Source: Devosia sp. (GTDB taxonomy: Bacteria; Pseudomonadota; Alphaproteobacteria; Rhizobiales; Devosiaceae). From it: 10,553 nt of DNA. This document shows positions 1 to 7,000 of the stretch, in pieces. How positions within the stretch are numbered: the stretch's first letter is position 1; each line of letters starts with the position of its first letter. The notes beneath the pieces are model-generated. The model had not been told where the DNA came from and made no database searches. It worked only from the letters and a program-made list of their open reading frames with translations. Location of the stretch: assembly GCA_025352765.1 (NCBI GenBank), contig JANXSI010000586.1:1-10553 (forward strand), given 5' to 3'. The position numbers and the translations under genes are program-made.

Positions 1-845
1 GAATTGGTGTTCACGGCGGCCTCCTCGCCGACCACGACCTTGTCGAACCCCACGTGACCCGGCGCCGGGGCGAGCCCGGTATGGGTCAGTGTGAAGATCG
101 CATGCAGCGGGTGCGACGGGATGATCCAGTGGACCAGCCCCACCGAGAAATAGAGCAGGTGCTCGACTGGGTGCATTGCGAGGCCCGACCATGGCCCCGG
201 ATTGACGTTCTTATGGTGCAAGCGATGAATACTGCGATACAGCGGCGGCCAGTGGATCAGCCGGTGCACCAGATAGAAGTGCACCTCGCGGATCAGCGGA
301 ATCAGCAGCATCAGCAGCACGAAATAGACGGGATGCTCAACCCACTCGACGAACGGAATATAGTGGTTGGCGAAGGCCCACAGCGTCACGACCTCATAGG
401 CGGTCCAGATCGGCACGGCGCTGGCGAAGGTCCAGATCATGTTGTCCACGGTCTGGTTGCGAAACAGGAACGACGGACTGTCGGTCGACGGCCATTTTGC
501 GTTGAACTTGAACGTCGTGCCCTGGCGACGCTGGATATAGAGCCGCAGGTGGAAGGCGCCGAAGAACAGCAGGACCAGGATGGCGTTGCGGCCCAGCAAG
601 AACAGGATCCAGCCGGGTGCAAAACTGCGCATGCTGGCCATCGGCGGCGTCAGAAAGAAAAACAGGCCGAACGAGATCGCGGCGAACACCGTGTTCCATG
701 GGAACAGGAATCCGGGGTAGCCGAAGAACCACTTCAGGAACTTCATCGGCCGTGGCGGCCACACGAACACCGGCGGATAGCGGATCGGCTCGGTCGGCGT
801 CCAATGTCCGCGCGCGTCGCGGGTGCCGAAGGAACGGTCATCCAT
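1..845 (-). CDS. Fatty acid hydroxylase / sterol desaturase family membrane protein, 3' end cut by window edge
   Basis: Integral membrane di-iron oxygenase of the fatty acid hydroxylase superfamily, which hydroxylates or desaturates lipid-like substrates at the membrane. The visible 281 residues carry two histidine boxes, HRLIH (194-198) and HRLHH (207-211), further histidines at 225, 229, 245, 248 and 255, and a family-like stretch GHVGFD (263-268). The last His box, expected near the C terminus, lies beyond base 1. Hydrophobic segments near residues 53-70, 78-98, 137-160, 169-185 and 229-250 fit a multi-pass protein with the His boxes on the cytoplasmic side. The N-terminal ~50 residues are polar, then Pro- and aromatic-rich, without a cleavable signal. 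The ATG at 845-843 is preceded by GGAGAG (857-852) with a 6-nt spacer, and it overlaps the enolase-like stop in ATGGATGA, so translation is probably coupled. The substrate cannot be told: sterol, fatty acid, hopanoid, carotenoid and sphingolipid enzymes share these motifs. Confidence 0.92.
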   Translation of the reverse strand, partial: MDDRSFGTRDARGHWTPTEPIRYPPVFVWPPRPMKFLKWFFGYPGFLFPWNTVFAAISFGLFFFLTPPMASMRSFAPGWILFLLGRNAILVLLFFGAFHLRLYIQRRQGTTFKFNAKWPSTDSPSFLFRNQTVDNMIWTFASAVPIWTAYEVVTLWAFANHYIPFVEWVEHPVYFVLLMLLIPLIREVHFYLVHRLIHWPPLYRSIHRLHHKNVNPGPWSGLAMHPVEHLLYFSVGLVHWIIPSHPLHAIFTLTHTGLAPAPGHVGFDKVVVGEEAAVNTN

Positions 846-2130
846 TTCGATCTCTCCGGGGATTGAGGCTCAGGCGAGGCGCAGGATACGACTCTTCGAT
901 GCGGATCACCTCGTTCCACTTGGCCGTCCGCTCCGACCGGGTCATCGAGCCAACTTTGATCTGGTGCGATCGCAGCCCAACGGCAAGATGGCTGAGTGTG
1001 ACGTCCTCGCTCTCGCCGGATCGGCCCGACTGGATCATGGTCATTCCAAACTGCTCGGACGCCTTGACGGCGGCGATCACCTCACTGACAGTGCCGCACT
1101 GATTGGCCTTGAGCAGAACGGCGTTGCAGGCGTGCGTCCTCCCCGCCTCGAGGATCGAGGCTGCATTGGTCGTCAGATAGTCGTCGCCGACGATCTGGAT
1201 GCGTGACCCCATCCGACGGGTGAACTCGATAAAGCCTTCGGTATCATCCTCACCAAGCGGATCTTCGATCGAAAGGATGGGAAACGACGCGCACCAGCCG
1301 GCCAGCAGGTCGATCATCTGCGCGCTGTCGAGCAGCCGGTTTTCGAGCGCCAGCCGGTAGCGTCCCTCGTGCCAGAAGGACGTCGCGGCCACGTCGAGCG
1401 CAATGCCAACGTCGGTCAGAGGTTTGAAGCCGGCCATTTCGATGGATTGTTGCAGATAGGACAGCCCGTCCTCATTGCGGCTGAAGTCGGGCCAGATGCC
1501 GCCCTCGTCGGCGACGCCGTGCAGGCCCTTGCGTGCAAGCAGCGAAGACGCCGCCATGTAGATCTCGGCCGTCCATTCGACGGCCTCGGCGAATGAGGAT
1601 GCACCGGGGCAGAGCACCAAATAGTCCTGAATGTCGATACGCCCGCCAGCGTGGCGTCCGCCACCGAAGATCTGGATCATCGGCGTCGGGATCCAGCGCT
1701 GCTCGACCGGCGCACCCGCCAGTTCCCGCAGGTGGCGCCACAGCGGCTGCCGTGCGGCGTCGGCAGCAGCCCACGCTACCGCACACGACGTCGCGACGAT
1801 CGCATTGCCGCCCAGCCGCGACTTCTGCGGCGTGCCATCGAGATCCATGAGCAGGCGATCAATTGCCGCCTGGTCGGCGGCGTCGCGCCCGATCAGTGCC
1901 GGCCGGACGACGGCGTCGAGATCGGCGAGAGCGCCGTTGACGCCAAAACCACCGAGGCGCCGGCCGCCGTCGCGGCGATCGAGCGCCTCGCGGGACCCGG
2001 TTGAGGCGCCCGATGGAGCGATGGCGCGCCCGTGTGCTCCCCCCTCCAGCCGGACCTCGACCTCGATCGTCGGTCGACCACGTGAGTCCCAGACCTGCCG
2101 GGCCTTGAGATCAGTAATGCCGGTACTCAA
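838..2130 (-). CDS. Enolase paralogue with altered active site
   Basis: Full-length enolase-family protein (430 aa), colinear with bacterial enolase from DSRGRPT (15-21) and APSGASTG (38-45) to KVGSMTRSE (392-400). Canonical enolase interconverts 2-phosphoglycerate and phosphoenolpyruvate. Kept here are His160, Glu209 (ADEGG), the metal ligands Asp246, Glu289 (SIEDP) and Asp316 (VGDD), the base Lys341, Arg370, Ser371 and Lys392. Changed are the catalytic-loop His (yeast His373, motif SHRSGE), which is Gly369 in SGRSGE with codon GGC at 1026-1024, and yeast Glu168, which is Asp169. The usual NGG before the HA motif reads GGG. These changes and the location away from glycolytic genes argue against the housekeeping enzyme; a related phosphorylated hydroxy-acid is a likelier substrate (inference). 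The start is TTG, inside the kinase stop (TTGA), with AGGGGGAG 8 nt upstream; no ATG gives the full N-terminal strand. It overlaps the downstream hydroxylase gene by 8 bp. It is probably soluble and cytoplasmic. A weakly active true enolase cannot be excluded. Confidence 0.9.
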   Translation of the reverse strand: MSTGITDLKARQVWDSRGRPTIEVEVRLEGGAHGRAIAPSGASTGSREALDRRDGGRRLGGFGVNGALADLDAVVRPALIGRDAADQAAIDRLLMDLDGTPQKSRLGGNAIVATSCAVAWAAADAARQPLWRHLRELAGAPVEQRWIPTPMIQIFGGGRHAGGRIDIQDYLVLCPGASSFAEAVEWTAEIYMAASSLLARKGLHGVADEGGIWPDFSRNEDGLSYLQQSIEMAGFKPLTDVGIALDVAATSFWHEGRYRLALENRLLDSAQMIDLLAGWCASFPILSIEDPLGEDDTEGFIEFTRRMGSRIQIVGDDYLTTNAASILEAGRTHACNAVLLKANQCGTVSEVIAAVKASEQFGMTMIQSGRSGESEDVTLSHLAVGLRSHQIKVGSMTRSERTAKWNEVIRIEESYPAPRLSLNPRRDRNG

Positions 2131-3149
2131 GACCTAGACTCCCCCTGTGCTACCCCGGCCATGGCGCTCACGATCTCGGCCAATTCGCCCGGCGGATATT
2201 CGATCAGCGGTGGCGCGAACCGGCGAACCCGCGCCCGGTTTTCGTCGTCCAGATATTCGACCGGAGACTTGCCATCCACCCGCGCCAGAAGCAGGCACGG
2301 CAGGAGCTGCAGTGTCCGGCGCTTGGCGTCGGCCCGTTCTGCGGCAGGCAGGCCGGCAAGCCAGGTGTCGAGGAACGCTGCCGCCCCTTCGAACAACTCT
2401 CCGCGAAGGAGCGGCAGATGCAGGGCCTTCAGTAGCAGGTGGTTCATGCAGAACGCCGCGTCGAAAGCTGGATCGCCGAACCAGGCGCACTCGGCATCGA
2501 GCAGCACCGGGTGACCATCGGTGCGCCCGAGGAGGATGTTCTTGGGACTGACGTCGCCGTGGACGAGCGCCAGTCGGGTAGCCGCCGTCTGGGCGATCGT
2601 CGCCTCGAGCGGCGCTTTGAGCGCGGGCCATCGCAGGATGAGCGTGCGCAGGTAGGGATCGAGCCGCAGGGCATCGAACAGGGCTCCCGTGGGAAATTCC
2701 CGTTCGACTGCAGCATCGCGCCACGTCGCCGCGTGCACCTGCGCCAGAACGCCGGCGACGGCCGCGGGGGCTCCCGTGTCATAGCGGCCGGCGAGCAATT
2801 CCGCCTTCCAGAGCACATAGTCTTCGGCGGGCAGGAACTCCATCAACACCGCGCGGTTGTCGCGGTCTTCGACCAGCACCTTGGGCACCGAAGCCGGCGA
2901 GATGGTCGCGACGTGGCGGAGCCAAGCGACCTCGTACTGGTTCCGCTCGACTGGCGCCTCCCAGACGCTGGCGACCTTGAGCTTGGGCAAGGCGCGCTTG
3001 GCGCAGAGGCGTTGCCCATCGTCGAGAATGATCTCCACGATGTCCGATGAAACGCCGCCTGTCAGCGCATTGATGGCAACCACGCTGCGCGACGCGAGCG
3101 GCGTCTGCGCCAGCATGGAACCGACAAGCTCAGGCCATGAACTCAGCAT
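2127..3149 (-). CDS. APH-fold small-molecule kinase (phosphotransferase family)
   Basis: Cytoplasmic ATP-dependent kinase of the aminoglycoside phosphotransferase/choline kinase/methylthioribose kinase fold, 340 aa, a usual length. The N-lobe has a nucleotide loop LTGGVSSD (29-36), Lys51 in CAKRA, a probable helix-C Glu73 and a hinge VLMEFLP (101-107). The C-lobe has the Brenner motif HGDVSPKN (197-204) with catalytic Asp199 and Asn204, and the metal-binding DAE (218-220) followed by GDPAFD. All key catalytic residues are present. The acceptor is not readable from sequence; members phosphorylate sugars, amino alcohols, nucleoside-like compounds or antibiotics. The context of translational coupling to an enolase paralogue suggests the product is a phosphorylated metabolite passed to that enzyme, not drug resistance (inference). 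The ATG at 3149 follows a purine-rich GGGGGAAG (3160-3153) about 3 nt away, and it is the first gene of a three-gene minus-strand unit. A 5-bp hairpin (3164-3177) lies in the leader. Confidence 0.88.
   Translation of the reverse strand: MLSSWPELVGSMLAQTPLASRSVVAINALTGGVSSDIVEIILDDGQRLCAKRALPKLKVASVWEAPVERNQYEVAWLRHVATISPASVPKVLVEDRDNRAVLMEFLPAEDYVLWKAELLAGRYDTGAPAAVAGVLAQVHAATWRDAAVEREFPTGALFDALRLDPYLRTLILRWPALKAPLEATIAQTAATRLALVHGDVSPKNILLGRTDGHPVLLDAECAWFGDPAFDAAFCMNHLLLKALHLPLLRGELFEGAAAFLDTWLAGLPAAERADAKRRTLQLLPCLLLARVDGKSPVEYLDDENRARVRRFAPPLIEYPPGELAEIVSAMAGVAQGESRS
2139..2146 (-). promoter_or_regulatory. Ribosome-binding site for the TTG start of the enolase paralogue
   Basis: The minus strand reads AGGGGGAG, 8 nt before TTG at 2130-2128. 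It lies within the last codons of the kinase gene. It supports TTG as the real start, since the protein then matches enolase N termini in length, and it fits re-initiation at the TTGA overlap. Confidence 0.6.
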
Positions 3150-3204
3150 CGTCTTCCCCCGCCCTGCCCCAAGGCAGCTAGACTAGGACCGCTTGCGCCG
3201 GAAA

Positions 3205-3223
3205 GCCAATCGTGTCGGTTGGC
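3205..3223. promoter_or_regulatory. Candidate operator, 19-bp imperfect palindrome
   Basis: The sequence GCCAATCGTGTCGGTTGGC is symmetric about base 3214, with arms GCCAA/TTGGC and inner CG/CG, so 14 of 18 flanking positions are self-complementary. The size and the outer half-sites suit a dimeric helix-turn-helix repressor such as a LacI- or GntR-type sugar regulator. It overlaps the proposed -35 element of the epimerase promoter and sits 56 bp from the kinase start codon, so one protein could control both directions. No regulator gene is in the window. Confidence 0.45.
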
Positions 3224-3246
3224 GCCGCCCCCGAATCCACTATGCT
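3219..3246 (+). promoter_or_regulatory. Possible sigma-70 type promoter of the epimerase gene
   Basis: TTGGCG (3219-3224) and TATGCT (3241-3246) are separated by 16 bp, each matching the consensus in four of six positions. A transcript would start near 3252-3254 and give a leader of about 40 nt that contains the right arm of the inverted repeat. The match is modest and GC-rich genomes often have degenerate promoters. Confidence 0.35.
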
Positions 3247-3280
3247 CTCGGCGCCGCCATGCTCCGGACGGCGCCGAGAG
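3245..3280. repeat. Perfect 12-bp inverted repeat running into the epimerase RBS
   Basis: The arms CTCTCGGCGCCG (3245-3256) and CGGCGCCGAGAG (3269-3280) are exact reverse complements around a 12-nt spacer. The right arm includes part of the Shine-Dalgarno GAGAGGAG (3276-3283) of the gene starting at 3293. Each arm also contains the self-complementary octamer CGGCGCCG, at 3249-3256 and 3269-3276, exactly 20 bp apart. It could act as a DNA operator with two sites on the same helix face, or as an RNA hairpin limiting translation if transcription starts upstream of 3245. There is no T-run, so a terminator is unlikely. Confidence 0.6.
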
Positions 3281-3292
3281 GAGACTGCGCCG

Positions 3293-4318
3293 ATGCACGA
3301 CCATCCTGACAATCCGGCCCGCGCAATCGTCTGGAACCATGGCGTCTTTTCCGTCGAGAGTCTCGGCGGCATGCTCGGTCCGACCGTCTTCGTCCTCCCT
3401 GACGGCTGGCAGGTCTCGCCCTTCCAGATCGCTCCTTGGGCGCAAGAGCAATCGTCCGAGCCGCTGCCCAGTATCCTGCAGCGCCTGCGCGGCGAGTGGC
3501 CGTGCGTCCCCTTCGGCAGCGACGGCGACCGCGTCGCGCAAGACGGCTGGCCGGCATCCAAGGCGTCGCCCACCGTCGATGCCGATCCGCACGGATTCGG
3601 GTCCAACCATCACTGGCAGTTCGAGACCAGTGGCCCCAACTCCATCTGCCTTGCCATCGACTATCCGGCGGCGCACCCGATCCGCCGGCTCGAGCGGCGC
3701 GTCTCCGCCGTGGCGGACCGGGCCGCCATCGATTTCGAACTGACGGTCGAGGTCCGGCAGGATTGCCGGCTGCCCATCGGTCTCCACCCCTGCTTCCGGC
3801 TCCCGGCGCTTCCCGGAGCCGTGCAGATCGAGATCGATGCCGGCGCCAGCTCGATGAGCTTTCCGGGCGATGTCGATCAAACGGCGCTGATCGCGCCCAA
3901 CCAGTTTGCCCCGCAGTGGAACGCCGTCCGCGGGCGCGACGGCACCATGCTCGATATGAGCCGTGTCCCGCTGGCTCGGTCGACAGAAGATCTGCTGCAG
4001 GTGCTTAAGCCGTCCGGCAAGGCGAGCCTGTGGAACACTGTCGACGGGTACCGGGTCCGGCTCGAATGGAACGCTGAGCACTTCCCCAGCGCACTGCTGT
4101 GGTTCTCGAACCGCGGGCGGCAGATGGCGCCATGGAATGGCCGCCACCTGGCCCTCGGTATCGAGCCCATCTGCTCGGCCTTCGACCTTGGCCAGCAGAT
4201 CTCCGCCGCTGACAATCCGATCTCGGCTCGTGGCGTGCCCACGGCGCGCCAGTTCCACGCCGGAGAGCGCTTCGTGACACACTACCGGATCGGCGTCGAA
4301 GCCGCCGGGCGCGACTAG
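3293..4318 (+). CDS. Aldose 1-epimerase (galactose mutarotase-fold) family protein
   Basis: Cytoplasmic beta-sandwich protein of the galactose mutarotase-like superfamily, 341 aa, whose members interconvert alpha and beta anomers of free or phosphorylated sugars. Family landmarks are present in order: a carbohydrate-binding N-terminal part with PSILQRLRGEW (59-69), a His in DPHGFG (98-103) followed by SNHHW (104-108), the catalytic His165 in GLHPCFRLP (163-171), and the catalytic Glu291 in LGIEP (288-292). No signal peptide is visible. The ATG at 3293 is chosen because GAGAGGAG lies 9 nt upstream; in-frame GTG at 3212 and ATG at 3242 lack such a site and would add a low-complexity, poorly family-like extension. 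It is the only plus-strand gene, divergent from the kinase and convergent with the GH38-like gene, ending 23 bp before that gene's stop. It probably supplies the right anomer of a sugar released by the neighbouring glycosidases (inference). Its specific sugar cannot be read. Confidence 0.87.
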   Translation: MHDHPDNPARAIVWNHGVFSVESLGGMLGPTVFVLPDGWQVSPFQIAPWAQEQSSEPLPSILQRLRGEWPCVPFGSDGDRVAQDGWPASKASPTVDADPHGFGSNHHWQFETSGPNSICLAIDYPAAHPIRRLERRVSAVADRAAIDFELTVEVRQDCRLPIGLHPCFRLPALPGAVQIEIDAGASSMSFPGDVDQTALIAPNQFAPQWNAVRGRDGTMLDMSRVPLARSTEDLLQVLKPSGKASLWNTVDGYRVRLEWNAEHFPSALLWFSNRGRQMAPWNGRHLALGIEPICSAFDLGQQISAADNPISARGVPTARQFHAGERFVTHYRIGVEAAGRD

Positions 4319-4328
4319 CCGCGCCCGG
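4305..4328. terminator. GC-rich hairpin at a convergent gene junction
   Basis: A perfect 9-bp inverted repeat, CCGGGCGCG (4305-4313) and CGCGCCCGG (4320-4328), has a 6-nt loop that contains the epimerase TAG stop (4316-4318). It lies between two converging genes and could serve both strands. There is no T-run on either side, so it would be an atypical intrinsic terminator or only a transcript-stabilising stem. Confidence 0.45.
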
Positions 4329-4341
4329 AGAGGTCGACCTG

Positions 4342-6981
4342 TCATTGGAGCTGCGCCCCGAACCGCACCAGCACGGTCCTGATCTCGCGCGCCGCAAGAT
4401 CGACTGCCAACACCGCGCCATCGAGCGCGAGCGGCAGCCCCGGGTGCTCGATCGGGTCGGCGGCACGTGCCGCTCGTGGCGCGGTCGTGAAGGTTAGTCG
4501 GGCCGTTGCAGGCGCATCGCTGAGGTTCTGAACCCGCAGTGCCACCCAGCCGTCGTCCTCGCCCGGCTTCGCCGTGACGATCGCCGGTGACCTGGGGTCG
4601 AGGGAAAAGAAGCCGTCGCTGCGAGGGCCGGTCGGCGAAATGTCGCGGAGCGCGATGGCGGGTACGGCGACCTCGGCTGCAAACCGCGCGGCCGCCGTCG
4701 GATCGACGGCCCCCTGGTGGGTGGTGAGGCGATAGCGCAGCGGGATACGGCCGCTCTGGCTCGAGCGGAAGTTGACCAGCCAGTGGTTGTTGAGGGCCCA
4801 GGACATGATCGTCGGCCCCTCCGGCTGCAGCGTCCTCGCCCACCGGCCCGTGGTGATCCCCCCCAGATGGACCAGCGGCGCGTCGAGCGGCACCAGCGTC
4901 ACGCCGCGCTGCTTGTCGCTAACGTCGACCCAGCGTCCCACAGGGTACCAGTCCTTGGCGGCGCCATCGAGCTGGTCCGCGTTGGGGACGGACGGGATGC
5001 CGTTGAGGTCGAGCGTGAAGTCGGCCCCGCCAAGCGCGAACGGAAAGGCGATGAACACCGCCTCGGCCTTGTCATGTTCGAGCTTGTCGATGGTCCAGTC
5101 GACGTGCACGACTTTGCTTTGGGCGTCGAGAGCATAGGTGACCGTCGCCGACGAGACGCCGGGAGCCGCGATGACGGCCTTGATCAGCGCTCGCCCCTCC
5201 CAGATCGTTGCCGGCTCGAGCGTGACCTTGCTCGCAACCTCGCGCACCCAGGGCGTGTCGGTATGGCCGGTGAAGAACTCCGGCTTGTCAAAGCTGATGT
5301 CGGCGATGGCGAGCCGGTCGTCAGGAGAGTCCACGGTCTCATAGACGTACTGCCCCGGCTGCCAGCCCTGATAGGAACCGGCGAAATCGTGGCCGAGATC
5401 CTTGTCGAACAACTCGGCGATCCCACCGGTCGCCGGATCAATTCGCAGCCGATAGTGGGCATTCTCGATCGTCGTGGCCGATGCCCGCAGGTCGCCTGAG
5501 GGCACGCCGTGGGTGAGGTTGAGGAACGCATAGCCCATCGCCGGGACAGTACCGGCCACACGCTTGACCTCCGGATATGGGCGTGGCCCGCCCCAGCCGC
5601 TGCGGCGATTGAAGAACGTGTCGAGCATGCCCACCGGTGCGGCCCCGCCACGCGGTTCGGGCTCTTCGACGATGACGCGCCGTTCCCAGGGCAGTGTATT
5701 GAACACCAGAAGCTCCTGGATCCCCGACGGCTTGAAGGCTTCGGCCGGATCGAGATTGCCGAGGTTGAAGATCCCTTCTGGGCCCTTCTTCCCCAGCGGC
5801 GCTGCGAGGGCGTTGGCCGCCCGCGCCACCAGATTGTGGCCTTCCATGGCTGCGGTGTAGGCAAAGCCCGCCTTGCGATTCCACTGCGCGAGGGAGAACA
5901 ACGAGTGTGGCGCCTCGACCGAGGAATAGGCGCCCCAGGTGTGCTCGTCGAAGAGCGTCATGCTCTCCTGGATCGAGGCGGCGCGGCCGGCCGACCAACT
6001 TCCCTCGCCCCGGCTGCGCAGCCAGCTTTCGAGCGCCTCGCCCATCCCCACCAGTTCATGGGCCGTGCGGTTGATGCCGACTTCGAAGGCGCTCGAGCCG
6101 ACGCCATCGGCCCAGTGGTCGGTCCAGTCGCCGCGCTGCGTTCCGATCTTGTCGCCGTGCTTGCTGGACAGTAGTCGGCCGAAGTCGGTGACGGTGATGA
6201 ATTCCATGCGGTAGGGGCGGTCCTCGCTGTTCCAGCGCCGGACGAACTCGGGCATGCGCGGGTCCGGCGGGCCATTGTCGACGCGAACCGGATGGGTCGA
6301 CTCGCAGTAGAGGAAGTCGAAGGGATACGTCGGATCGTTCTCGAGTTCGTCGATCCAGCGCGGCAACAGGCGGTCGACCAGATCCCAGTTGCCCAAGCCC
6401 GCCTGGCTGCGGCCGAACAGGTAGTGATAGCCGTTCCAGGCCAGCACCTGCTTGCCGCTTGGCCCCTGCCAGCGAAAGGCTCCCGGGAAGGGCTTGGGCC
6501 GCGCCCCGCGGATCGGATTGATCGCCGCGGTGTAGAAGGAGATTCCGAGGTCGGCCAGAAGGTCGGCGAACAGCCAGGAGACGCCGTTGACATCGTCCTG
6601 CATCGCCGCCTCGACCTTGAAGCCGAACTCGTCGCGAAGGGCGCGCAGCGGATAGAGGCTGCGGTGCATCTGCTCCACATTGAGCAGCGGCGTCAGGTTG
6701 TACTGCATGCCCGCGATGTCGATGCGGCCCTGCTCGTGCCAGTGCCGAAAGCGGCTGATCTCGGCCTTGCTCGCTTGCCTAAGGTAGCGGAGGAAGGGGC
6801 CCGTCGTTTCGACCGTCCAGCGGTACTGCGCCTCGATCGGGTAGTCGTCGGTCGCCTCGATCAGGTCGAGCGCCTGTCCGACGAACTCGCCATGCTGGCG
6901 CAAGGCGAGTTCCTGGTAGTCGGTAAAGCCGATGTCGGTGTGCGAATGGTTGCACACATAGACGGTCTTGATCTTGCCCAT
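4342..6981 (-). CDS. GH38-like glycoside hydrolase (alpha-mannosidase-like), paralogue 1
   Basis: Zinc-dependent glycosidase related to family GH38 alpha-mannosidases, 879 aa. The N-terminal (beta/alpha)7-type domain begins at once with HSHTDIGF; His14 and Asp16 match the zinc ligands of the GH38 HxD motif. Asp130 in DDVNG matches the nucleophile/zinc-ligand Asp, and His347 in DEHTWGA the third zinc-binding region. RGDWTD (283-288) is shared with the next gene. The remaining ~500 residues form beta-sandwich domains, including an NNxWxxNF signature near 728-736. The motifs differ from textbook GH38 (HxDxGW, DxFGH), pointing to a separate subfamily, so mannose specificity is not assured. There is no signal peptide, hence cytoplasmic action on imported oligosaccharides or glycosides. 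The ATG follows a consensus AGGAGG (6993-6988) at 6 nt. It lies 19 bp after the stop of its paralogue and is surely cotranscribed with it. Confidence 0.85.
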   Translation of the reverse strand: MGKIKTVYVCNHSHTDIGFTDYQELALRQHGEFVGQALDLIEATDDYPIEAQYRWTVETTGPFLRYLRQASKAEISRFRHWHEQGRIDIAGMQYNLTPLLNVEQMHRSLYPLRALRDEFGFKVEAAMQDDVNGVSWLFADLLADLGISFYTAAINPIRGARPKPFPGAFRWQGPSGKQVLAWNGYHYLFGRSQAGLGNWDLVDRLLPRWIDELENDPTYPFDFLYCESTHPVRVDNGPPDPRMPEFVRRWNSEDRPYRMEFITVTDFGRLLSSKHGDKIGTQRGDWTDHWADGVGSSAFEVGINRTAHELVGMGEALESWLRSRGEGSWSAGRAASIQESMTLFDEHTWGAYSSVEAPHSLFSLAQWNRKAGFAYTAAMEGHNLVARAANALAAPLGKKGPEGIFNLGNLDPAEAFKPSGIQELLVFNTLPWERRVIVEEPEPRGGAAPVGMLDTFFNRRSGWGGPRPYPEVKRVAGTVPAMGYAFLNLTHGVPSGDLRASATTIENAHYRLRIDPATGGIAELFDKDLGHDFAGSYQGWQPGQYVYETVDSPDDRLAIADISFDKPEFFTGHTDTPWVREVASKVTLEPATIWEGRALIKAVIAAPGVSSATVTYALDAQSKVVHVDWTIDKLEHDKAEAVFIAFPFALGGADFTLDLNGIPSVPNADQLDGAAKDWYPVGRWVDVSDKQRGVTLVPLDAPLVHLGGITTGRWARTLQPEGPTIMSWALNNHWLVNFRSSQSGRIPLRYRLTTHQGAVDPTAAARFAAEVAVPAIALRDISPTGPRSDGFFSLDPRSPAIVTAKPGEDDGWVALRVQNLSDAPATARLTFTTAPRAARAADPIEHPGLPLALDGAVLAVDLAAREIRTVLVRFGAQLQ

Positions 6982-7000
6982 CTTTGTCCTCCTGCTGTGC

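Larger units (their letters stand above)
3150..3292. promoter_or_regulatory. Divergent control region between kinase operon and epimerase gene
   Basis: This 143-bp spacer is the only place in the window where two genes diverge, so it must hold start signals for both, or at least for the kinase unit. It contains a 19-bp palindrome (3205-3223), a possible plus-strand promoter (3219-3246), a long inverted repeat (3245-3280), three copies of GGCGCC (3221, 3250, 3270), a 5-bp hairpin with a 4-nt loop (3164-3177) and two CTAG tetramers one base apart (3178-3186). For the minus strand only a weak candidate promoter is seen, with TTGGCT near 3212-3207 and TAGTCT 18 bp further on. Confidence 0.6.

Noticed and set aside
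54..866. Plus-strand open frame of 270 codons
   Set aside because: It is antisense to the hydroxylase gene, whose His boxes and membrane segments are clear on the other strand.
838..2130. Calling this gene the housekeeping eno
   Set aside because: The active-site His is Gly and the neighbours are not glycolytic; the symbol would overstate what is known.
2127..3149. Aminoglycoside resistance determinant
   Set aside because: The fold alone does not give drug specificity, and the overlap with an enolase paralogue points to metabolism.
3178..3186. Two CTAG tetramers one base apart as a regulator site
   Set aside because: CTAG is rare in many proteobacteria, which makes this eye-catching, but it is too short to support a call.
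3143..4843. Long minus-strand open frame of 566 codons antisense to the epimerase gene
   Set aside because: It has no recognisable domain, overlaps three better-supported genes and has the Arg/Gly/Pro-rich make-up of a GC-rich shadow frame.
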